This document shows positions 32,190-44,274 of a stretch of 64,000 bases of DNA, piece by piece. Origin of the DNA: Acetobacterium malicum subsp. dehalogenans DSM 11527 (lineage in GTDB: Bacteria; Bacillota; Clostridia; Eubacteriales; Eubacteriaceae). The notes under the pieces are model-generated. The model ran no database searches and was not told where the DNA came from. It saw only the letters and a program-made list of their open reading frames with translations. Positions within the stretch are counted from its first letter, which is position 1; every line of letters begins with the position of its first letter. Where the stretch lies: positions 1 to 64,000 of the forward strand of contig NZ_AXAC01000024.1 of the NCBI RefSeq assembly GCF_000472665.1, written 5' to 3'. Position numbers and translations under genes: made by a program.

Positions 32190-32228
32190 TCACGCCAGTC
32201 CGTCGTCACTAACGACCGACTGGCGTGA
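32190..32228. terminator. strong hairpin downstream of the polyphosphate kinase gene
   Basis: Arms TCACGCCAGTCCGTCGT / ACGACCGACTGGCGTGA with one mismatch and a short loop. A clear T-run is missing on the minus strand, so termination efficiency is uncertain. Confidence 0.55.
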
Positions 32229-32277
32229 TTGTTTAAGTTGTCTGGAGGTCATTATCATTATATTCCAAAGGGTTAAG

Positions 32278-33759
32278 TTAATTATTCAAGCGTTTTTCGA
32301 TGGCGGCAATGGTTTCGTTAAGAACCTTGATCCTGGCATAATATTTATTCTGGGCTTCCACAATAATCCAGGGGGCATTGACAGTTGACGTTTTCAGCAA
32401 CATTTCATCTACGGCTATTTTATAAAGCTCCCACTTCTCCCGGTTGCGCCAGTCTTCGTCAGTGATTTTCCATTCCTTGTCGGGATTCTCCTCACGCCCG
32501 GTAAACCGCCGCAACTGCTCATCCTGATCGATTTGGAGCCAGAATTTGATGACGATGGCACCCCAATCCGAGAGTTGTTTTTCAAATTCATTGATTTCCC
32601 GATAACTCCGCTCAAACTCTTCCTGGGCGCAAAAGCCTTCAATCGGTTCCACCATTACGCGACCATACCAGGTACGATCCCATACACCCAGATGACCATT
32701 TTTAGGAATGTCCCGCCAAAAACGCCAGAGATAATGATGCTTTCTTTCAATATCACTGGGACTGGCGGTGGGGTAAACGGTATAACCCCGGGGATCGAGA
32801 TTTCGGGTCAACCGTTTAATACAGCCACCTTTACCAGCCGCATCCCATCCTTCAAAACCGGCAATCAGGGGAATTCGGCGGCGATAGAGTTCGTATTGAA
32901 GCAACCTAATTTTTTTCTGACCTTCTTTTATCTGAATCTGATATTCTTCTTCACTGATGACCTGATCCAGCCCAATCCCATCAAGTATTTTCGATTGGAA
33001 GGGCATGTCCCCGACCTGAATCAGCGGTTTAAGCTCAGCCTCGGGAACCATTTTTGCTGCTTCAATGGCTTTTTCCAGACGTTTTTCCAGAACACTCAAG
33101 ACCTTGATCAAAGCATAGTCTTTTTGTTCGCCTTCGATAATCACCCAGGGAGCACAATCGTTGTCGGTCAGCTCCAGGCCCCGGTTGACTTTTTCATAGA
33201 GTTTATCGTAGTGCTTGTTCTCCTTTTTATCCCGGGGAGTCACCCGCCAGGCGGTGGCATCATTTCCCAGCAGTTTAATGAAGCGTCGTTTTTGTTCTTT
33301 TTTGCTGATATGAATAAAGAACTTGAAAATAATCATGCCATCTTCGGATAAGGCCTCTTCAAATTCATTGGCCTGTTTCATCAGCCCCTGCATATTCAAG
33401 GCATCGATGGATTTACGATAAACCAGATCGCTGTAATAACTGCGATTAAAAATGGCAATCTGACCTTTCTCCGGGGTCTTGGTCCAATAACGCCATAAGA
33501 ACGGACGGAAGATCTCATCCTCGTTTTCCTGTTTTTTAAAATTGTGAACCCGGAAGGATCGTGGATCCATGGGCATCAGCAGTTCATTTATCAGGGTTCC
33601 CTTCCCGGCCGCATCCCAACCTTCAAACAGAATTAATACCGGTATCCCCATGTCGTGCAGGGTCCGTTGCAACTCCCCCAACCGAACCGTCAGCCGTTCT
33701 TTTTCCTGGCGGTAACTTTCTTTGTCAATTGTTACACCCAAATCAATCTTCTCCAGCAT
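32278..33759 (-). CDS. pap: polyphosphate:AMP phosphotransferase (double PPK2 domain)
   Basis: 493-aa protein with two PPK2 domains in tandem, each with a Walker A FEGWDAAGKG (near residues 44 and 302) and a conserved Walker B/lid region (IFNRSYYSDL; WDRTWYGRVM). Class II PPK2 proteins of this layout transfer phosphate from polyphosphate to AMP, giving ADP. The second half normally holds the active site. AGGAGG stands before the ATG. Transcribed alone; cytoplasmic. Confidence 0.92.
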   Translation of the reverse strand: MLEKIDLGVTIDKESYRQEKERLTVRLGELQRTLHDMGIPVLILFEGWDAAGKGTLINELLMPMDPRSFRVHNFKKQENEDEIFRPFLWRYWTKTPEKGQIAIFNRSYYSDLVYRKSIDALNMQGLMKQANEFEEALSEDGMIIFKFFIHISKKEQKRRFIKLLGNDATAWRVTPRDKKENKHYDKLYEKVNRGLELTDNDCAPWVIIEGEQKDYALIKVLSVLEKRLEKAIEAAKMVPEAELKPLIQVGDMPFQSKILDGIGLDQVISEEEYQIQIKEGQKKIRLLQYELYRRRIPLIAGFEGWDAAGKGGCIKRLTRNLDPRGYTVYPTASPSDIERKHHYLWRFWRDIPKNGHLGVWDRTWYGRVMVEPIEGFCAQEEFERSYREINEFEKQLSDWGAIVIKFWLQIDQDEQLRRFTGREENPDKEWKITDEDWRNREKWELYKIAVDEMLLKTSTVNAPWIIVEAQNKYYARIKVLNETIAAIEKRLNN

Positions 33760-33813
33760 AATAGCCTCCTAAACCATATGATTTTTGATTTTTATTAAGT
33801 CCAAATAAAATAC

Positions 33814-33840
33814 AAAAAAAGGGCGTCTTAAAAGACGCCC
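33814..33840 (-). terminator. terminator of the isocitrate dehydrogenase-family gene
   Basis: Minus-strand perfect hairpin GGGCGTCTT/AAGACGCCC followed by T7, eight bases after the stop codon. Confidence 0.92.
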
Positions 33841-33847
33841 TCATTAA

Positions 33848-35041
33848 CTAGATAAATTTTGCATAGATCGTGTCGAGGTTAGGGTTGGACAGGGTTTCCA
33901 TCACATAATCAGCATATTCCGAACCGGTTGCGCCGGTTTCCCGGCCGGTGAGGACTAACTTCTTCTCATATAATCCGCACACATCCAAGGCTTTTTGAAG
34001 CTGTTCGGCCTTTTCATTATAACCAATGTGGACTAACAGCATTCCAGCTGCCCGGATAATACTGCAGGGATCGGCATATTGGCCACGACCTTCTTCGACC
34101 ATTCGTGGGGCTGACCCGTGGATGGCTTCAAACATCGCATATTGTTTGCCGATGTTGGCAGAACCGGCGGTACCAACGCCGCCCTGGAACTCAGCCGCTT
34201 CATCGGTTAAGATATCACCATAGAGATTCGGTAAGACCATCACCTTAAACTGACTACGACGTTTTTCATCAACCAGTTTTGCAGTCATAATATCAATATA
34301 CCAGTCATCCATTTCGACGGTGGGATAATTTTTGGCAATGGCTTTAGCCGTATCTAAAAACTTACCATCGGTTGTTTTGATAACATTGGCTTTAGTAACA
34401 ACGGTCACCTTATTTTTGCCCGACTTCTCGGCAAAATCAAAGGCTGCCTTAATAATTCGCTCCGATCCGTCCTGAGTGGTGACGGTGAAATCAATGGCTA
34501 AATCATCGTTGACATGGATACCCTTGCTACCAACGGCATAAGCTCCCTCGGTATTTTCCCGGTAGAAAGTCCAATCGATGTTCTTTTCCGGCACTGAAAC
34601 CGGGCGAACATTGGCGAATAAGTCCAATTCTCGACGCATGGCCACATTGGCACTTTCGATATTAGGCCATGGATCGCCTTCTCTGGGGGTTGTCGTTGGC
34701 CCTTTCAGGATGACATCGCAGGCTTTTAGCTCTGTCAGAACGTCATCAGGTATTGCTTTTCCGCATGCAGCGCGATTTTCAATCGTCAAACCGTCAATAA
34801 TTTTAAAGACAATCTTGCCCGTTTTAACATCGTCTGCCAGTAGAAACTCTAACACCCGTTGGGCTTCTGAGGTAATAAATGGCCCAATGCCGTCACCACC
34901 AACAATGCCGATAATAATTTTATCTTTTGCTGTGAAATCGGTAAAATCCTTTTGAACCTTCATTTTTTCGATACGGGTCAATTGTTCTTTAATCAACTCT
35001 CCGAAATGGGCCTTTGCCCGCTCAATTTGTTCTTCGATCAT
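33848..35041 (-). CDS. isocitrate/isopropylmalate dehydrogenase family protein
   Basis: 397-aa beta-decarboxylating dehydrogenase: IIGIVGGDGIGPFITSEA near 43, the substrate arginine cluster ANVAMRRELDLFANVRPV, TFYRENTEGAY, and the metal/cofactor region LPNLYGDILTDEAAEFQGG and EAIHGSAPRM. It most resembles NAD(P)-isocitrate dehydrogenases, which supply 2-oxoglutarate for glutamate synthesis in organisms with an incomplete citrate cycle. The start at 35041 is set by GGAGG just upstream; a longer frame from 35074 lacks a site. Cofactor preference is not clear from the sequence. Confidence 0.88.
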   Translation of the reverse strand: MIEEQIERAKAHFGELIKEQLTRIEKMKVQKDFTDFTAKDKIIIGIVGGDGIGPFITSEAQRVLEFLLADDVKTGKIVFKIIDGLTIENRAACGKAIPDDVLTELKACDVILKGPTTTPREGDPWPNIESANVAMRRELDLFANVRPVSVPEKNIDWTFYRENTEGAYAVGSKGIHVNDDLAIDFTVTTQDGSERIIKAAFDFAEKSGKNKVTVVTKANVIKTTDGKFLDTAKAIAKNYPTVEMDDWYIDIMTAKLVDEKRRSQFKVMVLPNLYGDILTDEAAEFQGGVGTAGSANIGKQYAMFEAIHGSAPRMVEEGRGQYADPCSIIRAAGMLLVHIGYNEKAEQLQKALDVCGLYEKKLVLTGRETGATGSEYADYVMETLSNPNLDTIYAKFI

Positions 35042-35107
35042 ATATCCTCCGTCAACTTTATTTATTAGTGTCATATGTAAGTGCTAAATGGCAACACAAA
35101 TTGCCGG

Positions 35108-35614
35108 TCAAGCTCTGGACATCATACTTTTAAGCCGTTTGATCGGCTGCGTATTTTTAAAAACCAGTTCATTGGTCGCCACAAATTTATCCACTGCGGT
35201 GACTACCCAGCTACCAAGATTTGCCGGTGGGATGGGAGTCAGCGGAAACATGTGTTTTACGATCATATCAGCCTGGCGCTCGTCGATATCAAAATATTTT
35301 TCGGCATTTTCCAGGGCTGTTTTGGGATGGGAAAAGCCATGCATTTCCTTGATCCGATTCAGACCCTTACCGGTTTTAACTTTACCTTGCCATGATTCCA
35401 GAAAAAAATCATGGAGCGTTGCCCCCCGGGCAATCGATGCATAGTCCATGCCTAAAAATCTGGCTACGCGATAGGAATAATAACCGACTGCAACTGAATG
35501 TTGATATAAACCATTGCCGTGATGATCAATTTCCCGTAATTTTTGGAATTCACTGTGTGTAATAATATCGCCAACAATGGTTTCAAACTCACTATAATAC
35601 TTTTTTGTTTCCAT
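35108..35614 (-). CDS. HD-domain phosphohydrolase-like protein
   Basis: 168-aa soluble protein with an HD domain: His in YQHSVAVGYYSYRVARFLG and the HD pair in GATLHDFFLESW, followed by HGFSHPKTALENAEKYF and DMIVKHMFPL. This is the YfbR/uncharacterised HD group seen throughout Bacillota; the substrate is unknown. An AAAGG ribosome-binding site lies upstream. It precedes the isocitrate dehydrogenase-family gene in the same direction with a 66-bp gap and is possibly co-transcribed. Confidence 0.82.
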   Translation of the reverse strand: METKKYYSEFETIVGDIITHSEFQKLREIDHHGNGLYQHSVAVGYYSYRVARFLGMDYASIARGATLHDFFLESWQGKVKTGKGLNRIKEMHGFSHPKTALENAEKYFDIDERQADMIVKHMFPLTPIPPANLGSWVVTAVDKFVATNELVFKNTQPIKRLKSMMSRA

Positions 35615-35805
35615 TGAGACCTTTCTTTGATTGTAATTTTTTTGTTATTTATTCAGCCTTGTTGAGCCGAATCTTTAAATATTATAGCATAGTATCTTTA
35701 TTTTAAGTTAAAATAATGGCTGATGTTCTTAAAAAAAACAAAAAAAGATTCGATTATTCTTAAAATCATGTTAAACTAAATAAAAAAGAACAGGAAGGAT
35801 TAACC

Positions 35806-36264
35806 ATGAAAATTAAAAATCTACTTATCGGAACAGGTGTTGTTTTGGCGACTGGCATGGCCCTTTATCATGCTTGTGTGATCAAAAAAGGGAAAGCGTT
35901 CGAAGCCGGCTTTGATAAAAGTCCTGAATCCATGGACGAATTGGCTCTCTATGGCGGAAAAATGAAAGACTATCGCGATCAAACCATGCGGGATACCAAA
36001 ATTGGGGCTTTCTTCGGCGGCATGCAGCTCGATTTTTCTGACGTTGTCACCGAAAAAGATGATTATCGCATGGATATCAGCATTATCAATGGTGGCCTGA
36101 ACATCATCGTTCCTGATAACTTTAAATTAAAAATCGTGGATACCTGCAAATTTGGCGGCATTGCCGATCATACTGTGTGCATCGATCCGGATAATTCAGT
36201 GGCTCTTTCTGTTTTTGCCGACATCACCTGTGGCGGGCTCAATTTCGAAAATATTTCTAAATAA
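35806..36264 (+). CDS. LiaF-like membrane-anchored protein
   Basis: 152 aa: one N-terminal membrane helix (about 5-25), a short charged linker, then a beta-helical domain (IGAFFGGMQLDFSDV; MDISIINGGLNIIVPDNFKL; FGGIADHT; ALSVFADITCGGLNF) like the C-terminal part of LiaF/cell-wall-active antibiotic response proteins. In LiaF this part senses or regulates envelope stress. No kinase or regulator gene lies nearby, so the role is unknown. CAGGAAGG precedes the ATG. Confidence 0.75.
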   Translation: MKIKNLLIGTGVVLATGMALYHACVIKKGKAFEAGFDKSPESMDELALYGGKMKDYRDQTMRDTKIGAFFGGMQLDFSDVVTEKDDYRMDISIINGGLNIIVPDNFKLKIVDTCKFGGIADHTVCIDPDNSVALSVFADITCGGLNFENISK

Positions 36265-36325
36265 CCCCTCCTGGATAAGCATCGCGAACCAGTTTTGATG
36301 ATAAAATCAGTGCGCTCCGAACCCA

Positions 36326-36367
36326 TAAAAAAACTGAAATCAGCCTGGGCCGATTTCAGTTTTTTTA
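36326..36367. terminator. bidirectional terminator
   Basis: Arms AAACTGAAATC/GATTTCAGTTT (36331-36341, 36352-36362) flanked by A- and T-runs on both sides. It serves the LiaF-like gene and the convergent pgi. Confidence 0.9.
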
Positions 36368-36406
36368 TGGACAAATTTATTAAGTTCAATAAGGTACTTG
36401 AAATCT

Positions 36407-37744
36407 TTATAACCGTTCTTCCAACTCCGCCGTTAATTCTTCATAGCCCGATTTATGAAGCAGGGCAAACATGTTCTTTTTATAGGCTTCCACCCCCGGC
36501 TGATCAAAGGGATTGACCCCCAGCAGATAGCCGTTTAATCCGCAGGCTTTTTCGAAGAAATAGATCAGTTTGCCAATATGGAAGGCATCCAATTTTTTGA
36601 GATGAATAATGCCATTGGGAACCCCGCCATCAACATGTGCCAGCAGCGTGCCCATAAAGGCTTTTTCATTCACCGCATCGATTTCCCAACCGGTGAGGTA
36701 ATTCAGACCTTCGAGATTCTTTTCATCCCGAAACACCTTGATCACCGATTGGTCGTCCTCGATGACAAGCACCGTTTCAAAATGATTTTTAGGACCATCC
36801 TGAATCATCTGTCCCAGCGAATGGAGATCGGTGGAGAAATGTGCCGAGGCCGGAAAAAGACCCTTGCCGTCTTTGCCATCACTTTCACCGAATAATTGTT
36901 TCCACCACTCTGCCAGATATTCCAGCGATGGATCATAATCGACTAAAATCTCAATGTTCTTGCCGCGGTTGTATAGCACATTTCGGTACAGTGCATACTG
37001 AAAACAGGGATTTTTTTCAAACTTGGGTTTGTTATAATCCTCATAACCGGACTTCGCTCCATCCATCAGAGCATCAATGTCTATTCCCGCCACTGCGATG
37101 GGCAATAAACCTACGGCAGTGTAAACTGAGTAACGACCGCCAATATCATCGGGAATTACAAAGGTTTCATAGCCTTCTTCATCGGCCATGAACTTCAGTG
37201 CTCCTCTGGCCACATCAGTTGTCACAAAGATTCGCTCCCTGGCCCCATCTTTGCCATATTTTTCTTCCAGAAATTTTTTTAAAAAACGAAAGGCCATGGC
37301 CGGTTCTGTGGTCGTGCCGGATTTTGAAATGACATTGACACAAACCTCCTGATCCTTAAGCAAAGCCAGCAGCTTCTCCAGATATTTCCCACTGATATTC
37401 TGGCCGGCAAAATATATTTTAGGGGCCTTTCTTACCGATCGGGGTTCTTCATTAAAAAAAGGGCTGGTCAGGGCTGAGATTACCGCTTTGGCGCCCAGAT
37501 AAGATCCGCCAATCCCGATGACCACCAACGCATCACAGCGGTCCTGGATTTTTTTTGCCGCCTGTTTGATCCGGGCAAACTCGGCCTGATCATATTTAAC
37601 CGGATAGTCAACCCACCCCAGAAAGTCGTTGCCAACCCCGGTCTTATTCATCAATTCATCATTGGCTTTGGCCAACTGGTCAAATCGATTTTCAAACTCA
37701 CTGGGGTCTATATTTGCATAAGAGAGATCAAAACGAATACTCAT
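36407..37744 (-). CDS. pgi: glucose-6-phosphate isomerase
   Basis: 445-aa short-form isomerase typical of Bacillota, interconverting glucose-6-phosphate and fructose-6-phosphate. Motifs include [19 protein letters not shown] near 78, [17 protein letters not shown] (phosphate site), [17 protein letters not shown] and the C-terminal [16 protein letters not shown] with the catalytic Lys region. An AGAAGG ribosome-binding site precedes the ATG. A palindromic element (copy 3) lies just upstream. Confidence 0.97.
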   Translation of the reverse strand: MSIRFDLSYANIDPSEFENRFDQLAKANDELMNKTGVGNDFLGWVDYPVKYDQAEFARIKQAAKKIQDRCDALVVIGIGGSYLGAKAVISALTSPFFNEEPRSVRKAPKIYFAGQNISGKYLEKLLALLKDQEVCVNVISKSGTTTEPAMAFRFLKKFLEEKYGKDGARERIFVTTDVARGALKFMADEEGYETFVIPDDIGGRYSVYTAVGLLPIAVAGIDIDALMDGAKSGYEDYNKPKFEKNPCFQYALYRNVLYNRGKNIEILVDYDPSLEYLAEWWKQLFGESDGKDGKGLFPASAHFSTDLHSLGQMIQDGPKNHFETVLVIEDDQSVIKVFRDEKNLEGLNYLTGWEIDAVNEKAFMGTLLAHVDGGVPNGIIHLKKLDAFHIGKLIYFFEKACGLNGYLLGVNPFDQPGVEAYKKNMFALLHKSGYEELTAELEERL

Positions 37745-37791
37745 AATTTTTACCTTCTTTCTTACTACTTTTTTAACATGTTAAGATAATT

Positions 37792-37919
37792 CAAAAAGAT
37801 AACCCAGTACCGACAATTGTTACATCATGTTGTATGCATCAAGGCGGACACGGCGATAGCGTGTCCGAGCTTGCAGCATACAACGGATTAACAATTGGTC
37901 GGTACGGTAGTTTAGCGAC
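37792..37919 (+). repeat. interspersed palindromic element, copy 3
   Basis: Core 37807-37905. It shows the clearest compensatory changes: the middle helix is TTGTATGC/GCATACAA and the next is CAAG/CTTG, where other copies have CGGA/TCCG. The apical stem CGGACACG/CGTGTCCG is perfect. It lies in the divergent spacer between pgi and the aldo/keto reductase gene. Confidence 0.87.
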
Positions 37920-38101
37920 GATAGTACTTTCAGTCTATTTTCATTTTACACCATTAGTGATTCGAGTGTCAATTGATGTTCGCCCCTCAATCTGAAAGAA
38001 AGTTGAAATTCAGTGAATCTTCTGACCAATCCCTCATAAGAGGTGACTTTTTTTATTCGATATGTTAAAATAAGCAAAATCAAGTAAAGAAGAGGTGTAA
38101 A
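37920..38101 (+). other. upstream region of the aldo/keto reductase
   Basis: AT-rich sequence with a possible -10 TTAAAAT near 38064 and an AAGAGGTG ribosome-binding site at about 38090-38097. No other feature seen. Confidence 0.4.
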
Positions 38102-39121
38102 ATGGAAACGCGAATACTGGGAAAAACCGGATTAGAAGTGTCCCTTATTGGGTTTGGTGGTATTCCAATTCAACGCTGTAACCAATGGGAAGTCGACGAA
38201 ATTGTTGAAAATCTTATTGAAGAAGGAGTTAATTTCATTGACACTGCCAGAGCTTACACCAATAGTGAAGAAATGATTGGGGAAGCCCTGAAACAGTGGG
38301 GCCGGGAACATTTTTATCTGGCCACTAAGACCCCCAAGCTCAGTTATGACGAGGTCATGGCTGATGTTAAAACCAGTCTGGCTGAATTACAGACTGCTAC
38401 CATTGATTTATATCAGTTCCATAATGCCAAAACCATGGCTGCCTACGAAACCATAATGGGCCCAGGTGGCGGTTATGAAGCATTAGTCGAATGTAAAAAG
38501 CAGGGATTGATTAACCATATCGGCATTACCTCCCACAGTTATGAGGTGTTGGACCGGGCTCTGGATGAAGATAAATTCGAAACCATTCAATTTCCATATA
38601 ATATTGTTGAAAATCGAGGAGCACCCCTCTTTGAAAAAGCCAAACAAAAAAATGTCGGTGTCATTATTATGAAACCGCTGGCCGGCGGGGCTTTTATCCA
38701 CGCCAACTTCGCCCTGCGATGGGTCGCCGAAAATCCCAATATTTCGGTCCTGATTCCTGGCATGGATTCTGTTAAGCAGGTGTTGAAAAACACCAAAGTC
38801 GGCAATGACTTCGTGCCTTTGTCTGATGACGAACGCCAGACCCTGGAAGCCGATGCTAAAGCACTTGGTAAAACCTTCTGCCGCCGCTGCGGCTATTGTG
38901 CGCCCTGTCCCCAGGGAATTGATATCCCAATGCAATTTATTGTCGAGGGTTATTACCGCCGCTACGATCTGGAAGAATGGGCACTGGACCGCTATCGCAG
39001 TTTTGCCGCCAATGCCTCTGATTGTGTCCAATGTGGCGAATGCGAACCCCGCTGTCCTTACAATCTGCCGATCCGGGAGATGCTGAAAAAAACCCGGGAA
39101 CTGTTTGATCCGCTGGTATAA
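38102..39121 (+). CDS. aldo/keto reductase with C-terminal 4Fe-4S domain
   Basis: 339 aa: an AKR barrel (catalytic-type DTARAYTNSEEMIG near 48; KTPKLS; MKPLAGGAF) followed by a ferredoxin-like tail with two cysteine clusters, CRRCGYCAPCP (about 260-270) and CVQCGECEPRCPYN (about 301-314), for two [4Fe-4S] centres. Fe-S AKRs of anaerobes are thought to couple carbonyl reduction to ferredoxin; the substrate is unknown. Monocistronic, with its own terminator. Confidence 0.93.
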   Translation: METRILGKTGLEVSLIGFGGIPIQRCNQWEVDEIVENLIEEGVNFIDTARAYTNSEEMIGEALKQWGREHFYLATKTPKLSYDEVMADVKTSLAELQTATIDLYQFHNAKTMAAYETIMGPGGGYEALVECKKQGLINHIGITSHSYEVLDRALDEDKFETIQFPYNIVENRGAPLFEKAKQKNVGVIIMKPLAGGAFIHANFALRWVAENPNISVLIPGMDSVKQVLKNTKVGNDFVPLSDDERQTLEADAKALGKTFCRRCGYCAPCPQGIDIPMQFIVEGYYRRYDLEEWALDRYRSFAANASDCVQCGECEPRCPYNLPIREMLKKTRELFDPLV

Positions 39122-39131
39122 AAAGTTAACT

Positions 39132-39175
39132 AAAAAGGCCAGTATCCTTTTCTTTCGATTAGGATGCTGGCCTTT
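39132..39175. terminator. terminator between convergent genes
   Basis: Long hairpin AAAGGCCAG.ATCCT / AGGAT.CTGGCCTTT with flanking A- and T-runs. It serves the aldo/keto reductase and gldA. Confidence 0.88.
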
Positions 39176-39193
39176 AATATTTTACATATAGTC

Positions 39194-40291
39194 TTAGTCA
39201 CACAGATACAGACGGCCCAGCGCATCAGCTGCCATAATAGCGGCATAAACGGTGTCAGCGTCGACATCAAATGGCATGTTATGAATAGTTTCGCCAGGAT
39301 CGGCAGCCGCTACTGCCACCGCCATGATTTTTTCCGGGGTTGGTTCGGTACAGCCCAATTCGCCCAGAGTAATTGGCAGGCCAACTGATAGACAGAAATC
39401 AATCACTTCTTCGATATCTTCCATGGATCGGTTTTCCATCACCAACTGAACCAGGGTTCCAAAAGCTACTTTTTCGCCGTGATACATATGGTGGCATTCA
39501 GATAATACAGTTAAGCCGTTATGGATGGCATGACAGGCCGCCAGACCGCCACTTTCAAAACCAACGCCACTGAGGTAGGTATTGGCTTCAATAACATTTT
39601 CAACCGCTGGCGTACAGGTAGCTGCTTCGACGGCCAACTTAGCTTTTAAGCCGTCTTCGATTAAAATATCATAACATAATCGTGCCAGAGCCAACGCCGA
39701 TCGGGTTGGATGAGCGCCTGACATCGTGGTTCCGTTAGAATCTACCGTCGCCTGAGCTTCAAAATAGGTAGCCAAAGCATCGCCCATCCCAGCCACAAAT
39801 AATCTGGCCGGAGCCGCTTTGATAATGTCGGTATCCATCACCACAATTTCAGGATTTTTAGGCAGGACTAAATACTCATCAAAAACACCGTCTTCGGTGT
39901 AGATAACCGATAAAGCCGAGCAGGGCGCATCGGTGGATGCGATGGATGGTGCAATCACAACCGGCAGTTTTTCATAGTGAGCGGTAGCTTTGGCGGTATC
40001 CAAAGTTTTTCCGCCACCGATACCAACAACCACGTCGCAACCTTCCGCTTTGACGATTTCCTGCAACCGGGCGATTTCGACCTTTGAGCATTCGCCGTTA
40101 AATTTTTCGGGTGTAAATTTAATTCCCGCCGCTTCAAAACTGGCTTTCAATTCGTCCGCTTTGGTCCGCATCATGGTTCCGCTCATCAATACCAACGCAG
40201 ATGTTCCAAATTTTCCTACATGTTCCGGTAATTTACCAACTTCTCCGGCACCTTGAACATAACGGCTGGGAGACATAATTATTTTTTGCAT
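39194..40291 (-). CDS. gldA: glycerol dehydrogenase
   Basis: 365-aa iron-type/zinc-dependent alcohol dehydrogenase fold: nucleotide site VVVGIGGGKTLDTAKATAHY near 87, STDAPCSALSVIY, metal ligands including Asp in VAGMGDALATYFEA and His in HAIHNGLTVL and HHMYHGEKVAFG. It oxidises glycerol to dihydroxyacetone with NAD. CGGAGG before the ATG. Monocistronic. Confidence 0.95.
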   Translation of the reverse strand: MQKIIMSPSRYVQGAGEVGKLPEHVGKFGTSALVLMSGTMMRTKADELKASFEAAGIKFTPEKFNGECSKVEIARLQEIVKAEGCDVVVGIGGGKTLDTAKATAHYEKLPVVIAPSIASTDAPCSALSVIYTEDGVFDEYLVLPKNPEIVVMDTDIIKAAPARLFVAGMGDALATYFEAQATVDSNGTTMSGAHPTRSALALARLCYDILIEDGLKAKLAVEAATCTPAVENVIEANTYLSGVGFESGGLAACHAIHNGLTVLSECHHMYHGEKVAFGTLVQLVMENRSMEDIEEVIDFCLSVGLPITLGELGCTEPTPEKIMAVAVAAADPGETIHNMPFDVDADTVYAAIMAADALGRLYLCD

Positions 40292-40490
40292 TTTCTACCT
40301 CCGAAAATAAATTTATTTCGTTATTATTATATCAAATAATCGAAACGATGAATTCGTTATCATCTGAAAAATACAGTCCAGAGTAGATACTATTCTCGTA
40401 AATATTTTGTTATTTTTACAAACCCTTAATGAAATCAGTAATTTTTTGTTCCATTCTATAACTATTTCAATTAATCCATCTGTGAATAGA

Positions 40491-40522
40491 AAAAGCGCCC
40501 AACTTATAAGTTGGGCGCTTTA
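40491..40522. terminator. terminator downstream of clpB
   Basis: Perfect arms AAAGCGCCCAACTT/AAGTTGGGCGCTTT with a short loop; the minus-strand side ends TTTTTC. The adjoining 40292-40490 DNA is AT-rich promoter-side DNA of gldA without other features. Confidence 0.9.
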
Positions 40523-40533
40523 AAATTCTAAGT

Positions 40534-43137
<2,604 letters not shown>

Positions 43138-43220
43138 AATTGTACCTCGTTTTTAAATATAATTAGATTTCATTTTTTTTGTTTTGTTAGTATCATAAAC
43201 ACATTTTCAAGATAAACGCA

Positions 43221-43318
43221 GTACCGACAATTATTACATCATGTTGTTTGCATCGGGGCGAACACGGCGTAGCCTGTCCGATCCAGCAGCAAACAACAGA
43301 TTAATAATTGGTCGGTAC
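43221..43318 (+). repeat. interspersed palindromic element, copy 4
   Basis: Core from GTACCGACAATTATTA to TAATAATTGGTCGGTAC. The outer helix carries a compensated G-to-A/C-to-T pair relative to other copies, and the middle helix is TTGTTTGC/GCAAACAA. It lies between clpB and the RHH gene. Tails are more divergent than in copies 2 and 7. Confidence 0.87.
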
Positions 43319-43350
43319 GGTATTTGAGCACTAGCCTTACGTTTGTGTAA

Positions 43351-44004
43351 CTAATCGGGATTGTTTTTCTTGTAATCCTCCCGATAAATGGTTTCCAGGA
43401 CGTTGAGCAGATCGTTTGCTTCTGCTTCATCGACTTTCGAAAAATAAACATTCATGGCCCGGTCGATCATTTTTAAGTAACGGGTCAGGTTATCAGTGAC
43501 GGTTTCGATGTCCTGGGTCAACTCACCTTCATCTTCAAAGGCTCGGACAAATTTGTGATTGGTCAGATTTTCTGCTAAATCTCCATGATCCGCTCGCTGA
43601 TCTTTTTCGATACCGGCTATCAGCTTGAAAAATTCATCAAAATGATCATTCAGATTTTCAGATTTAGTTCGGGAACTGATTTTCAGCACCGCATATTTAC
43701 CCCGCTTGCTACTGATAAATTCGTAACTGTAGCGCACCTTGGGCCGATACTTGTATTTGAGGCTTTTGCCAAATTGAATACTGGAATTCTTATTAATCTG
43801 GCTCACCGACAGGGTGTCACTGAAATTTTCATCCAGCTGTTCAAGAATTTTTTGGATTTTCTGTTCCGGTGTTACCAGCCCGATTTTTTCAGCCAATATA
43901 TCATTGATCAATTGGGAGCGGTTCGTATTATTTTCATAAGCAATCTGGTCTATTTTTTCAACTATCTCATCGAATAGCATTAAACTGTATACACTTTTTA
44001 TCAT
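43351..44004 (-). CDS. ribbon-helix-helix-like protein of unknown function
   Basis: 217 aa. Residues about 1-42 (SVYSLMLFDEIVEKIDQIA, then ENNTNRSQLINDIL) look like a ribbon-helix-helix DNA-binding domain. The rest (TPEQKIQKILEQLDENF onward) is alpha-helical, acidic and matches no family I know. AAGGAGTGATG precedes the ATG. No toxin partner adjoins it. Monocistronic, downstream of the pyrophosphatase and upstream of clpB. Confidence 0.65.
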   Translation of the reverse strand: MIKSVYSLMLFDEIVEKIDQIAYENNTNRSQLINDILAEKIGLVTPEQKIQKILEQLDENFSDTLSVSQINKNSSIQFGKSLKYKYRPKVRYSYEFISSKRGKYAVLKISSRTKSENLNDHFDEFFKLIAGIEKDQRADHGDLAENLTNHKFVRAFEDEGELTQDIETVTDNLTRYLKMIDRAMNVYFSKVDEAEANDLLNVLETIYREDYKKNNPD

Positions 44005-44175
44005 ATCATCACTCCTTTTATATAAATTATAATTCTATAATATTATTCAGTCAACCATTTTATATATATTGCATCGCATTTTATATTTGAACTCAGATTT
44101 ATTTAAGTTTTTGATAAAGCCCTTTTGATTACTGGATACCCGATTTTTGCCGGCCTAATCTCAACCCCAACGACA

Positions 44176-44211
44176 AAAAGAGACCTGAATGCCGCGTGTG
44201 CATTCAGGTCT
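44176..44211 (-). terminator. terminator of the pyrophosphatase gene
   Basis: Hairpin AGACCTGAATGC/GCATTCAGGTCT; on the minus strand it is followed by CTTTTTG. The rest of the 44005-44274 spacer is AT-rich. Confidence 0.85.
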
Positions 44212-44274
44212 TTCTGCATAAATTAATTTAATTATTTTATTAAATCAAATTAAACTAAATGATTAAAACTCTAC

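Noticed and set aside
32190-32228. Riboswitch upstream of the alanine or polyphosphate genes
   Set aside because: A plain long hairpin downstream of pap, on the wrong side for a leader, with no known aptamer motif.
43138-43220. CIRCE or CtsR heat-shock operator before clpB
   Set aside because: Searched by eye for the CIRCE inverted repeat and the CtsR heptamer repeat; neither seen.
43239-43451. Frame joining element copy 4 and the RHH gene 3' end
   Set aside because: Half of it is repeat sequence and the other half is in a shifted frame of the supported gene.
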